Assembly: GCF_002272015.1 (NCBI RefSeq)
Contig: NZ_NPBY01000027.1
Location: forward strand, 62,001-126,000
Source of the DNA: Paenibacillus campinasensis
GTDB lineage: Bacteria > Bacillota > Bacilli > Paenibacillales > Paenibacillaceae
Length of the DNA: 64,000 nt
Reading direction: 5' to 3'
The translations under genes were made by a program, and so were the position numbers. This document shows, piece by piece, positions 16,001 through 25,018 of the stretch. The first letter of the stretch is position 1, and each line of letters opens with the position of its first letter. The notes below the pieces were generated by a model, which was given only the letters and a program-made list of their open reading frames with translations, was not told the origin of the DNA and did not search any database.

Positions 16001-17365
16001 CTAGAACTGTTCTTCGGCATCGTGAGCGAAGGCAATTCGCTCCAGTGCAAACCGGTGAGCATGGGTCATGTCGATCAGGAGCGGGCGGGAAGGCCGCTTC
16101 AGGTGGCTAAGCCGCTCTGTGGACTGAAACCAGTCGTACCTCGGAATCGGCTCGTACTCGTTATCGTACCAAACATCTTCGAGCCGTGGGCTGTATAGCC
16201 GATCACCGTAAGTTCTCCATTCGGATTCGAGCAGCTCCAGGCTGGCATCCTCACCCGCCATGGCCGCCTGCTTCCGGGATGTAAACAGCGCTGGCCAATA
16301 TTCGGAGCGCGAGCCGTGATGATCCGTGCAGCGGGCAAAATGCATCACACCCTCGTAAATATCCTTATAGCCGAACAGCATGGCGTATAACGCCTTCCCT
16401 GTCCTGATCCGTGCAGCAACGTCCTTGAACTGCCGCATGGTCAATCCGGCCAGCGGACGCAGAGGCAGGATGGATTCACGGAACAGATCGTGGCGGCAGT
16501 TCGGGCTCCCGAGCGGAAACAGAATCTGGTTCAGCCTGGCGATGTCAAATAATTTCATCGAGGGATGATCCAGTACATTTTGGCGAAACATCGGGTTCTG
16601 GACGACCCGCCCTTCAATATAGTTCTGCTCATTGATAATGAGTGCAACCGTTAATACCGGGCTGCTGCTCCGGTCCAGCCAGAATCGTTCCCAGAACGGA
16701 GTCATGAACGATGAGATATGAAAGTGGGGAAGCAAATGAAAGCAGCTTCTCCCCTGTTCGCGGCTGTATTGATACAGCAGCAGCTGCGGATAAGCGTCCT
16801 GAAAAATAAGCGCATTGCAGCGTTCCAGAAAGCGATACAGCCGGTCCTTAAACGGATCCTTTACAAGATCGGACATAAGCCCGCTCTTCAGATCGGTCAT
16901 ATTCCAGCCGGCATTGCGCGATACCATATGGGCGAGCAGCGCCCAGTGCACCTCGGGGAACGCCTCATAAAATTGTAAGTAAGCCCGGGTCCGGGTAATG
17001 TTGCTTTTGTTGGCATCCTGAACATTTTCACGGATGCGCTGCAGCAGCAGGTGGTCCCGGCTGGAAAGCTCCGACGGTGCCGGAGCATAGCCCTGGATGG
17101 GGGGAATATGGGAGGCGCCTGTCGGCCCCGGATGGCCCCCGGTGTGCTCCATGCGTCGAATCGCGGCGGTTTTGTTTAATATTTCTAAAATGCTCTGGAC
17201 TGCACTCTCGTTCCAATGGAGATCTTGCGGGGAGCGTCTGAGCTCGCTGGAATCCAGCCAGGCTGCTGTATAACCGCTCAAGGCTGCCCCCGCCGCTCTC
17301 GGCAACGAGGCCAGCCTGGACCACAGATGCCGGGTGCCGGCCTTGAAGCCGTGAGAATCGCCCAT
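16001..17365 (-). CDS. DUF2515 family protein (YppC-like)
   Basis: 454-residue protein of unknown function related to B. subtilis YppC. The family core is seen in NITRTRAYLQFYEAFPE and the strongly conserved HMVSRNAGWNMTDLK (about residues 145-160), which contains HMVSRN. No signal peptide or membrane helix is obvious. The longer frame begins 27 codons upstream, but the ATG at 17365 has GGAAGGTG at correct distance. It is divergent from the thioredoxin-like gene and converges on the flippase gene, whose terminator lies next to its stop codon. Confidence 0.82.
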   Translation of the reverse strand: MGDSHGFKAGTRHLWSRLASLPRAAGAALSGYTAAWLDSSELRRSPQDLHWNESAVQSILEILNKTAAIRRMEHTGGHPGPTGASHIPPIQGYAPAPSELSSRDHLLLQRIRENVQDANKSNITRTRAYLQFYEAFPEVHWALLAHMVSRNAGWNMTDLKSGLMSDLVKDPFKDRLYRFLERCNALIFQDAYPQLLLYQYSREQGRSCFHLLPHFHISSFMTPFWERFWLDRSSSPVLTVALIINEQNYIEGRVVQNPMFRQNVLDHPSMKLFDIARLNQILFPLGSPNCRHDLFRESILPLRPLAGLTMRQFKDVAARIRTGKALYAMLFGYKDIYEGVMHFARCTDHHGSRSEYWPALFTSRKQAAMAGEDASLELLESEWRTYGDRLYSPRLEDVWYDNEYEPIPRYDWFQSTERLSHLKRPSRPLLIDMTHAHRFALERIAFAHDAEEQF

Positions 17366-17501
17366 GTGATGAACACCTTCCTTATCCTTGACTGTCGGAC
17401 GTTCACATCGTTTATTGTCAGTATGGCTCGAAAATTTGACTTCCACTCTTCAATTTGATTCACTAAGGGTGACAGATTCGTCAGAAAGGGGAGATACCCA
17501 C

Positions 17502-17846
17502 ATGCAAAAGATTACATCTGAAGCGGAATTCCAGGTTGCGATCCAGTCGCCACGACTGACGGTCGCTGTTTTTAAAGCGGACTGGTGCGGAGATTGCAAG
17601 TTCATCGATCCGTTCATGCCGGAAGTGGAGACCAAGTTCTCCAATCAGCTCACTCTGGTTGAAGTGGATGTGGACGCAGTCGGGGATGTCAGCCAGCAGC
17701 AGAACATTTTGGGCATTCCGAGCTTTGTGGCCTATTCAGATGGGCGCGAGCTCGTTCGCTTCGTGAATAAATATCGCAAATCGCGCGAGGAGATTGAAGA
17801 TTTCCTGCAGCGTGCCGTGGACGTATACGAGACGATCCACAAGTAA
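17502..17846 (+). CDS. Thioredoxin-like protein with CGDC active site
   Basis: 114-residue thioredoxin-fold protein. The redox pair is C29 and C32 in ADWCGDCKF, so the usual Pro of WCGPC is Asp, which should change the redox potential. The cis-Pro loop is GIPSF. B. subtilis YdbP is a similar small thioredoxin-like protein. The ATG at 17502 follows AAGGGGAG; the upstream frame overlaps the promoter of the divergent gene. A classical trxA is present at 40371, so this is an additional, specialised member. Confidence 0.88.
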   Translation: MQKITSEAEFQVAIQSPRLTVAVFKADWCGDCKFIDPFMPEVETKFSNQLTLVEVDVDAVGDVSQQQNILGIPSFVAYSDGRELVRFVNKYRKSREEIEDFLQRAVDVYETIHK

Positions 17847-17900
17847 GGCTGATGTTCGGAAAGGTGAACAGCGACCGAAGAGCAACAGGCAGTGCAGATG

Positions 17901-17937
17901 CCGCCGAATTGGGAAGCGCCGATTCGGCGGTATTTTT
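17901..17937 (+). terminator. Intrinsic terminator of the thioredoxin-like gene
   Basis: CCGCCGAAT (17901-17909) pairs with ATTCGGCGG (17922-17930); TATTTTTT follows. Confidence 0.85.
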
Positions 17938-18103
17938 TGTAGCGAATGCTCGGTCGTGCTACTATTGAACGCGTTTTCATCTATTTTGTCACAAACGCTT
18001 CATGACCTTGACAGCGGAATCAGGTATAATGGAATGTGGATTGTACATAGAAGGTAATGTTCGGCTTGTGGGATAGATCATTACGGGGCAGCAGGTGAGA
18101 TTA

Positions 18104-19078
18104 GTGAATGATAAACAATTGAAATGGCTTAGCTACGCAACATGTGTGATCATGTTCTGCGCAACCTTCGGCGGCATGGTCGTGACCAAGACAGGGTCAG
18201 GACTTGGGTGCGGGGAAGAGTGGCCGCTGTGTAACGGCAGATTTGTTCCCGCTTACACCGTGGCGTCGATGATTGAATACTCGCATCGGGCGGTGAGCGG
18301 ACTTGCAGGTCTAGCTGCGCTCGCATCCTTGATCGCCTTCTGGAAATATAAGCGGGATCGCCGGGACTTGATGGCGTATGTCATCATGACTTCCATCTTT
18401 GTCATCGTACAAGCCATTATGGGAGCTTTTGCGGTGGTGAACCGGCAGTCGGCAGCTGTCATGGCCCTGCATTTCGGCTTTTCGCTTATTGCGTTTGCCA
18501 GCTCGGCCATGCTTGCGCTGGGCATGCGAAGGGTGGAGAAGTCGGGGGGCATGGCCAACGACAAGCCCCAGCCCCGGGTTACGCCAGCGTTTCGTTGGCT
18601 CGTCTGGGCGACGGCTATTTATACCTATATCGTCGTTTACATCGGGGCGTTTGTCAGTCATACCGATTCCAGGGAAGGCTGTTCAGGCTGGCCGCTGTGT
18701 AACGGCGAGGTGATTCCGGAGCTGAGCGGAGGCGTAGGCATCGCCTTTATGCACAGGGTGGCGGCGCTGCTGCTACTGGTACTGGTGGCCGTTATGGGAC
18801 ATTTTGCATACTGGCGCAACCGGAACAACCGGGAGATTCAGATGCTGGGCGTTGCTGCAACGATTCTGTGCGTGCTGCAGGTGATCAGCGGCGGGATTAT
18901 TATGGCAACGATCCACAACGAGGAAGTCTATGTGTTCTCGGCATTGGGACATACCTTGCTGATCTCCATATTGTTCGGCGTCCTTAGTTATATGAGTGTC
19001 AGAGTGTGGCAGCTGAGCAGACCAGCCTCGCTGCAGCAGACATCCGACCAGGCCCGGGATCAGAAACATATCGTTTAG
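18104..19078 (+). CDS. ctaA: Heme A synthase
   Basis: 324-residue COX15/CtaA-type membrane protein with eight helices that oxidises the methyl group of heme O to the formyl group of heme A. The two-fold repeated layout shows: a Cys-containing loop (GCGEEWPLCNG near 38 and GCSGWPLCNG near 188), and heme-binding histidines in EYSHR, ALHFGF, MHRVAA and LGHTLL. GTG at 18104 is preferred to GTG 18095 because AGGTGAG sits correctly before it. With ctaB at 4593 the window holds both steps from heme b to heme A. Confidence 0.95.
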   Translation: MNDKQLKWLSYATCVIMFCATFGGMVVTKTGSGLGCGEEWPLCNGRFVPAYTVASMIEYSHRAVSGLAGLAALASLIAFWKYKRDRRDLMAYVIMTSIFVIVQAIMGAFAVVNRQSAAVMALHFGFSLIAFASSAMLALGMRRVEKSGGMANDKPQPRVTPAFRWLVWATAIYTYIVVYIGAFVSHTDSREGCSGWPLCNGEVIPELSGGVGIAFMHRVAALLLLVLVAVMGHFAYWRNRNNREIQMLGVAATILCVLQVISGGIIMATIHNEEVYVFSALGHTLLISILFGVLSYMSVRVWQLSRPASLQQTSDQARDQKHIV

Positions 19079-19187
19079 AGGCAGCCGTCAGGCTGTGGAA
19101 GTCCAACGATGAGCATCATATGGAAACGCAGGCATAGTCCCCGGACAATTGTACGAGGACTATGCTGCTATTGAAGGAGTGGGCTCG

Positions 19188-20957
19188 TTGATCTATCAAA
19201 ACTTACGCCAATGGCTGGAAACGCTTCGCAAGGAAAATGATCTGACCGTCATCGAAGCACCGGTGGATCCGTACCTGGAGCTTGCTGAAATTCATCGCCG
19301 TGTCATTGAGGAGGGAGGGCCTGCGCTGCTCTTTACGAATGTAAAGGGCACGCCGTTCCCGGTAGCAACGAATCTGTTCGGCACGCCGCGGCGGGTGGAT
19401 ATGGCTTTTGGTCCTCGGCCTGAGCAGCTGATGAAGTCGCTGGTTGAAGCGACGGGAACGCTGATTCCGCCGACATTGCCGGCCATTTGGAACGAGCGCG
19501 GACTGATCAAGGATATGCTCAAGGTTGGCATGAAGCGTGTCGTCCCGCAGGAAGCCCCGATCATGGGCGTAAAGGTGACGGAGGAGCCGCTGAAACATTT
19601 GCCAAGACTGACAAGCTGGCAGGAGGACGGAGGTCCGTTCATTACGCTTCCGCTCGTCTACACAGAGAGCCCTTCCAGGTCAAAGCACCACAATTTGGGT
19701 ATGTATCGCATCCAGATCTACGACAATAACACGACCGGGATTCACTGGCAGATTCATAAGGGCGGCGGGTTCCATTACTTTGAAGCGGAGCAGCAGAACC
19801 AGCCGCTGCCGGTGTCGATCTTTATCGGCGGCCCTCCGGCGCTGATCGCTGCAGCGATCGCTCCCGTTCCGGAGCATCTGCCTGAGCTGCTTCTGGCCTC
19901 GCTGATCATGGGCGGGCGTCTGCCGATGACGGACAACCCGCTGGGCGGACATCGCATTCCGGCGGAGGCCGAATTTGCGATCAGCGGTTATGTGCCGCCG
20001 CATGAGCGCCGTCTTGAAGGGCCGTTTGGCGATCATTACGGCTATTATTCTCTGGCGCACGAGTATCCGGTGCTGCATGTGAACCATATGTGGCATCGCA
20101 AGGATGCCATCTATCCGGCTACAATTGTAGGCAAACCGAGACAGGAGGATTATTATCTGGGCGATTTCCTGCAGCGCCTGCTGTCGCCGGCGTTTCCGAT
20201 GGTAATGCCATCGGTCCGCTCGCTCTGGACTTATGCTGAGACCGGATTCCATGCACTGACGGCCGCGGTGGTTCGGGAAAGCTATTCGCGTGAAGCGCTC
20301 GTATCGGCCTTCCGCATCTTGGGAGAAGGGCAGCTGTCGCTGACGAAGTTTCTGATGCTGACAAGCCGCCCGGTGGATCTGACCGATTTCAACGAGACGC
20401 TGGAGGCGGTGCTTGAGCGCTTCGACCCGTCCACAGACCTGTATATTTTCAACAAAACATCCCAGGATACGCTCGATTATACAGGTGAAAAACTGAATCA
20501 TGGCAGCAAGGCTGTGCTCATCGGCGTTGGCCATCCAATTCGCGAGCTTCCGCGCAGCTATGAGGAAGGCGACATCCCGGGCATTGACAACGTTGTTGCG
20601 TATTGCGGCGGTTGTCTTGTCGTTTCCGGGGCATCCTATGACAAAGATTCCGATCTCGCCCTGCGCGTGATGGAGCATCTGAAATCGCGGGACACGTCGT
20701 GGCCGCTCGTTATCGTTGTGGATAATGCACAGCAGGCGGCAGCGACCCAAACCTCCTTCCTGTGGACGGTATTTACCCGCTTCAATCCAGCGACCGACCT
20801 GTTCGCTGCGGCGAATGTTCAGCATCATCACCTGTCGTACCGGCTGCCGATTGTTATAGACGCGCGCATGAAGCCGGATTATCCTGCTGAGCTGTTCCCG
20901 CGTGAGGATATCGTCAACATGGTGGATGAGCGCTGGAATGAGTATTTTGCCAAGTAA
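19188..20957 (+). CDS. UbiD-family decarboxylase, probable menaquinone (futalosine route) enzyme
   Basis: 589-residue prenylated-FMN-dependent decarboxylase of the UbiD family. Seen are KGTPFPVATNLFG near residue 52, the NTTGIHWQIHKGGG region near 185, and EAEFAISGYVPP with ERRLEGPFGDHYGYY near 265-290, which carries the Arg-Glu-Asp residues used by UbiD enzymes. About 100 residues longer than typical UbiD, like the members assigned to the late decarboxylation step of the futalosine pathway (MqnL). That role is inferred from mqnE at 27720. Start TTG at 19188 follows GAAGGAG. Another aromatic acid substrate remains possible. Confidence 0.85.
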   Translation: MIYQNLRQWLETLRKENDLTVIEAPVDPYLELAEIHRRVIEEGGPALLFTNVKGTPFPVATNLFGTPRRVDMAFGPRPEQLMKSLVEATGTLIPPTLPAIWNERGLIKDMLKVGMKRVVPQEAPIMGVKVTEEPLKHLPRLTSWQEDGGPFITLPLVYTESPSRSKHHNLGMYRIQIYDNNTTGIHWQIHKGGGFHYFEAEQQNQPLPVSIFIGGPPALIAAAIAPVPEHLPELLLASLIMGGRLPMTDNPLGGHRIPAEAEFAISGYVPPHERRLEGPFGDHYGYYSLAHEYPVLHVNHMWHRKDAIYPATIVGKPRQEDYYLGDFLQRLLSPAFPMVMPSVRSLWTYAETGFHALTAAVVRESYSREALVSAFRILGEGQLSLTKFLMLTSRPVDLTDFNETLEAVLERFDPSTDLYIFNKTSQDTLDYTGEKLNHGSKAVLIGVGHPIRELPRSYEEGDIPGIDNVVAYCGGCLVVSGASYDKDSDLALRVMEHLKSRDTSWPLVIVVDNAQQAAATQTSFLWTVFTRFNPATDLFAAANVQHHHLSYRLPIVIDARMKPDYPAELFPREDIVNMVDERWNEYFAK

Positions 20958-21067
20958 TCGGGACATTCGCGTTAGCTGTATTTGGTTGCTCTGGAGATGT
21001 TGAAGTAGAAGTATGCGGGAAACTATGGCGGCGAATGGTGAACAACTTGTGAACAGGGAGGGATGGC

Positions 21068-21793
21068 ATGCTTCGGACCTTGTTAGGGGAGCAGCCCCGA
21101 CATAATGATGGATATCTTAAAGCTGCGGTGGAATCGATGACGAAGACCGTACAGCTGCTGCGGGAGGAGATCAAGAAACATCCGGATCCGACCCATGACC
21201 ACCGCAAGCTGGAAATCTGGATACGCGGGCTGATTGTATCGCTGGATGAACTGGAGCAGAGCTGGTATGCAGCCTGCCATTTTCGCAAATCGGTGACGTC
21301 CGGCTTCATTGATGATATGTCGCTTCAGGAGAAGGAAGAGTACGCCAGGTATGTGTATTTTTATAAGAATGGATTCATCCGTGTGTTTGCCATTCTGGAT
21401 AAGCTGGGCACTGTGCTTGATGAGCTGTTCAATTTGCACACATCCAAGGTAAAAGTGCATTTTTCCTATTTTACCGTACTGCGGCAGTTTAAATTTCTGA
21501 AAATTCATGATTCGCTGTCCGAGGAGCTTGAAGGGATCAAAGCCAAGTACAAGGTGCCGATGGGGACGCTGCGCAAACGGCGTAATGCCGAGATTCATTA
21601 CATGAACGCTGAAATGCAGGATGATCTGTGGCAGAGGATGCAGGGGCATGATACGAAGCTTGAGCTGGAGGATCTGGATGCGCATCTGGATGATCTGAAG
21701 CAAGGACTGGATATGGTATGCCAGACGCTCGCAGCGTCGTTCCGGTATACGAATCAGATCTGGACGACCCAAGGAATTCAGCTTGAAAACTGA
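21068..21793 (+). CDS. HEPN-domain protein (Cthe_2314-like)
   Basis: 241-residue, all-helical soluble protein. It resembles the Cthe_2314-like HEPN group; the HEPN signature R-x4-H is present as R172-N-A-E-I-H177 after a basic stretch KRR. HEPN proteins are often RNases in toxin-antitoxin or defence systems, but this group is widespread in Bacillota as single genes. No antitoxin (MNT-type) partner is adjacent: the neighbours are the UbiD gene 110 bases upstream and the metNIQ riboswitch downstream. The ATG follows GGGAGGGAT. Function is unknown. Confidence 0.78.
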   Translation: MLRTLLGEQPRHNDGYLKAAVESMTKTVQLLREEIKKHPDPTHDHRKLEIWIRGLIVSLDELEQSWYAACHFRKSVTSGFIDDMSLQEKEEYARYVYFYKNGFIRVFAILDKLGTVLDELFNLHTSKVKVHFSYFTVLRQFKFLKIHDSLSEELEGIKAKYKVPMGTLRKRRNAEIHYMNAEMQDDLWQRMQGHDTKLELEDLDAHLDDLKQGLDMVCQTLAASFRYTNQIWTTQGIQLEN

Positions 21794-21823
21794 CCTGATG
21801 GGGAAGCTACTATGAAATTCCTT

Positions 21824-21852
21824 TTGACAAAAAGCTGAAAAAAAACTATACT
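21824..21852 (+). promoter_or_regulatory. Sigma-A promoter of metNIQ
   Basis: Perfect TTGACA (21824-21829), 17 bases, TATACT (21847-21852), placed just before the SAM riboswitch. Confidence 0.8.
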
Positions 21853-21910
21853 AACAATTGCATTCGATGAAATTCCTCATGAAAACGATAATTTCATAAC
21901 ACATTTATTT

Positions 21911-22117
21911 CTTATCGAGAGCGGCGGAGGGACAGGCCCGATGAAGCCCGGCAACCGATTCCTGACGTTAAGCGGATCACCGCAGACGTCTGGAGTGTCA
22001 TGGTGCTAATTCCTTCAAGACTTTGGAATCTATCCGAAGTTTTGACAGATGAGAAAAGGCATTGACTTTACGTAAAGAGAGCCCTTTTTGATTCTGACAA
22101 AGAGAGGCTCTTTTCTT
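21911..22117 (+). promoter_or_regulatory. SAM-I (S-box) riboswitch with terminator
   Basis: The S-box core is clear: CTTATCGAGAGCGGCGGAGG at 21911, then GGCCCGATGAAGCCCGGCAACC, and further GTGCTAATTCC and AGATGAG. The terminator stem AAAGAGAGCC (22074-22083) pairs with GGCTCTTTT (22106-22114). SAM binding should terminate transcription before metN, so methionine uptake is switched on when SAM is low. Confidence 0.95.
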
Positions 22118-22164
22118 TATGGACAATAGATGTGCCAAAGGCTAGGGAAAGGGAGGCTCAAGAT

Positions 22165-23181
22165 TTGATACAGATCAAACAATTGACGAAGCAGTACGGC
22201 ACGGGCGGCAATGTAACTACCGCTTTGTCCGGATTGAATCTGTCAATTGACAAAGGAGAAATATTTGGCGTTATCGGACATTCCGGAGCCGGGAAGAGTA
22301 CCTTGATCCGCTGCATCAATCTGCTGGAGCGGCCGACGTCGGGCGAGGTATGGGTTGGCGGCGTCAACCTGACGCGCCTCGGCAAGACCGAGCTGCAGGC
22401 CCAGCGGCGCAAGATCGGTATGATTTTTCAGCATTTCAATCTGCTGTCCTCGGCGACCGTGTTTGACAATATCGCGTATCCGCTGCGACTGACGAAGACG
22501 CCCAAGGCGGAAATCGAGCGCAAGGTGAAGGAGATGCTGAGCCTGGTCGGACTTGAGGCGCACAGCCATAAATATCCTGCACAGCTGTCCGGCGGACAGA
22601 AGCAGCGGGTTGGCATAGCAAGAGCGCTCGCAAGCGACCCGGAGGTGCTGCTGTGCGACGAAGCAACTTCGGCGCTCGATCCGCAGACGACGGATTCCAT
22701 CCTGAAGCTGCTTCTGGATATCAACAAGCGGTTCAACTTGACGATTGTGCTGATTACGCATGAGATGCACGTCATCCAAAGCATCTGCGACAAGGTTGCT
22801 GTCATTCACCAGGGCGGCATCGTGGAGCAGGGGCCGGTAGCGGAGGTGTTCCTCAAGCCGCAGCATGAGGTTACAAAGGAATTCATCCGCCAGGAAACCG
22901 ATAGCGGCGAAGCGCTGCGTCTGGCGATTGCAGGTGCTGCTTCCGGTCCATCGCGCGCGGTGAAGATTACGTTCCTTGGCACCAAGACGTATGAGTCGAT
23001 TCTGTCCCGCATTGTGCATGAGACCGGCGTGAATTTTGCTATTCTGCAGGGGACAATTTCAACGATCAAGGAAACGCCGTACGGTCAGCTGATCGTCCGG
23101 TTCGAAGGTGACGAAATTGCCACGGACGAGACAATAAAGAAGCTGCTTGAGCAAGGGCTCGACGTGGAGGTGATTCGTTGA
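22165..23181 (+). CDS. metN: Methionine ABC transporter ATP-binding protein
   Basis: 338-residue ABC ATPase powering D/L-methionine import. Walker A is GHSGAGKST near residue 39, the ABC signature LSGGQKQRV near 142, Walker B LLCDEATSALD near 167; the last 85 residues form the NIL regulatory domain that senses methionine. TTG at 22165 is preferred to the GTG at 22132 because AAGGGAGG precedes it. It overlaps the metI start by one base and is controlled by the SAM-I riboswitch. Confidence 0.96.
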   Translation: MIQIKQLTKQYGTGGNVTTALSGLNLSIDKGEIFGVIGHSGAGKSTLIRCINLLERPTSGEVWVGGVNLTRLGKTELQAQRRKIGMIFQHFNLLSSATVFDNIAYPLRLTKTPKAEIERKVKEMLSLVGLEAHSHKYPAQLSGGQKQRVGIARALASDPEVLLCDEATSALDPQTTDSILKLLLDINKRFNLTIVLITHEMHVIQSICDKVAVIHQGGIVEQGPVAEVFLKPQHEVTKEFIRQETDSGEALRLAIAGAASGPSRAVKITFLGTKTYESILSRIVHETGVNFAILQGTISTIKETPYGQLIVRFEGDEIATDETIKKLLEQGLDVEVIR

Positions 23182-23849
23182 TGCTGGGTTTGGACTTTTC
23201 TCAGGTAAACTGGAATGAAATCGGGACCGCTTCGCTTGATACACTGCGGATGCTGGGGCTATCGGCATTATTCAGCTTTATTCTCGGTTTGCCGATCGGG
23301 GTAATACTGTATATGGCCGCCAGGTCGACGTCGGGCTGGGTTAGATTCGGATATGGAATTCTTTCCTTTATCGTTAATATTCTGCGTTCTATTCCGTACA
23401 TCATTCTGATCGTGGCGATGATTCCGATTACGAAATCGATTGTCGGTGTATCCTACGGAGTGATTGGAACGATTCCGCCGCTGGTTGTCGGGGCGGCCCC
23501 GTTCTTTGCAAGGCTGGTGGAAACTGCGCTGAATGAAGTGGATAAGGGCGTGATTGAAGCGGCTCAGGCGATGGGCTCCTCGACACGGCACATTATCTTT
23601 CGGGTACTGCTGCCGGAGGCGCGGCCGGGTCTGCTCGCAGCGATGACCATCACTATCGTTACGCTGGTCTCCTATACGGCGATGTCCGGCCAGGTCGGCG
23701 GCGGCGGTCTTGGTAACTTGGCGATCCAATACGGCTATTATCGTTATGATACCGAGATTATGATTATTGCCGTTATTGCCATGATTGTATTGGTACAGTT
23801 GTTGCAGATGGCCGGTGACCGGCTGGTGCGGCGTTTTACGAGAAAGTAA
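23181..23849 (+). CDS. metI: Methionine ABC transporter permease
   Basis: 222-residue permease with five membrane helices. The EAA loop that docks MetN is seen as EAAQAMGSSTRHIIF near residue 131. The ATG shares its A with the metN stop codon (TGATG), so translation is coupled; GGAGGTG is inside the end of metN. It forms the membrane channel of the MetNIQ importer. Confidence 0.96.
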   Translation: MLGLDFSQVNWNEIGTASLDTLRMLGLSALFSFILGLPIGVILYMAARSTSGWVRFGYGILSFIVNILRSIPYIILIVAMIPITKSIVGVSYGVIGTIPPLVVGAAPFFARLVETALNEVDKGVIEAAQAMGSSTRHIIFRVLLPEARPGLLAAMTITIVTLVSYTAMSGQVGGGGLGNLAIQYGYYRYDTEIMIIAVIAMIVLVQLLQMAGDRLVRRFTRK

Positions 23850-23917
23850 GTTTTTGAAGAAGGCAGCAAGGGATTTCACATATAGAGATGATATTACATT
23901 TGTGGAGGGGTTAAGAA

Positions 23918-24763
23918 ATGAAAAAATGGTTATCCGGATTCATCAGTTTAGCATTGGTTGGGGCTCTCGCGGCTTGCGGCGGCGGAGGCACAGACAACAA
24001 TAATGCATCCCAGCCGGAGGGTGGAAGCGAGTCTGCTCCTGAAGCAGTTACCATCAAGGTTGGCGCAACACCGGTACCGCATGCCCAAATTCTGGAGCAT
24101 ATCAAGCCGGCTCTTGCCGAAGAGGGCGTTAACCTGGAAATTGTCGAGTTCACCGATTATCAAATGCCGAATACACAAGTAGATTCCAAAGAGCTGGATG
24201 CGAACTTCTTCCAGCATCAGCCTTACTTGGACGGAGAAATCAATGCACGCGGTCTGGAACTTGAACCGGTTATTGCCGTTCACATTGAGCCGCTTGGCGT
24301 ATATTCCAGAACGATTACTTCCATTGACGAGCTTAAAGATGGCGCGGTCGTGGCGATTCCAAACGACCCAACCAACCTGGGCCGTGCGCTGTCCCTGCTG
24401 TCCAAGAACGGCGTGATCAAGCTGGAGGATGAGAACAAGCTGGAAGCGACCACCCGGGATATCGTGGAAAATCCGAAAAATCTGAAATTCCAGGATGTAG
24501 ATGCAGCGATGCTGCCGCGCATGCTGGATGAAATGGATCTTGCGGTGATCAACACGAACTACGCACTTGAAGCAGACCTGGATCCAACCAAGGACTCCCT
24601 GCTGCTTGAGGATAAAGACAACCCGTATGCCAACCTGCTGGTGGCTCGTCCGGACAACAAAGATTCCGACGCCATTCAGAAACTGGCTAAAGCGTTGACT
24701 ACGGAAGATGTGAGAAGCTTTATCGAACAGGAATTCGGAGGCGCGGTCGTTCCAGCATTCTAA
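23918..24763 (+). CDS. metQ: Methionine-binding lipoprotein
   Basis: 281-residue NlpA-family substrate-binding lipoprotein. The signal peptide ends in the lipobox LAAC with lipidated C20, then a Gly/Ser/Asn-rich linker. The mature domain starts TIKVGATPVPHAQILEHI and holds the NLGRALSLL region typical of MetQ. It binds methionine outside the cell and passes it to MetI. Ribosome site GGAGGGG; last gene of the operon, followed by a strong terminator. Confidence 0.96.
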   Translation: MKKWLSGFISLALVGALAACGGGGTDNNNASQPEGGSESAPEAVTIKVGATPVPHAQILEHIKPALAEEGVNLEIVEFTDYQMPNTQVDSKELDANFFQHQPYLDGEINARGLELEPVIAVHIEPLGVYSRTITSIDELKDGAVVAIPNDPTNLGRALSLLSKNGVIKLEDENKLEATTRDIVENPKNLKFQDVDAAMLPRMLDEMDLAVINTNYALEADLDPTKDSLLLEDKDNPYANLLVARPDNKDSDAIQKLAKALTTEDVRSFIEQEFGGAVVPAF

Positions 24764-24800
24764 TATTGCAGCGGAACAGACAGCATACTGTGACAGAATA

Positions 24801-24840
24801 AGCGAACAGGTGCGAATTTATCGCACCTGTTCGCTTTTTT
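24801..24840 (+). terminator. Intrinsic terminator of metNIQ
   Basis: AGCGAACAGGTGCGA and TCGCACCTGTTCGCT form a 15-bp perfect stem with a 5-base loop, followed by TTTTT. Confidence 0.9.
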
Positions 24841-25018
24841 AGTACGGCTAGAATCGGTGTTATAAGGGCAAACGAAGACAGAGGCGATGAGAGTAGTAAC
24901 GGACGGAGGAAGGCCAGCCTAGCATGGCTGCGGTCGGCGGTGTGACGTCTCAGGTTGTTTGAAGGCCATCCCATCCATTATACTGAGGACAGGACATCCA
25001 CTTGGAGGAGGGAAAGCC

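Noticed and set aside
18008..18030. TTGACA and TATAAT just upstream of ctaA
   Set aside because: The spacer is 11 bases, too short for a sigma-A promoter; only the TATAAT with a poor -35 could work.
19680..20966. 428-codon frame opposite the UbiD gene
   Set aside because: Antisense shadow; composition is rich in Arg, His and Gln as expected for such frames.
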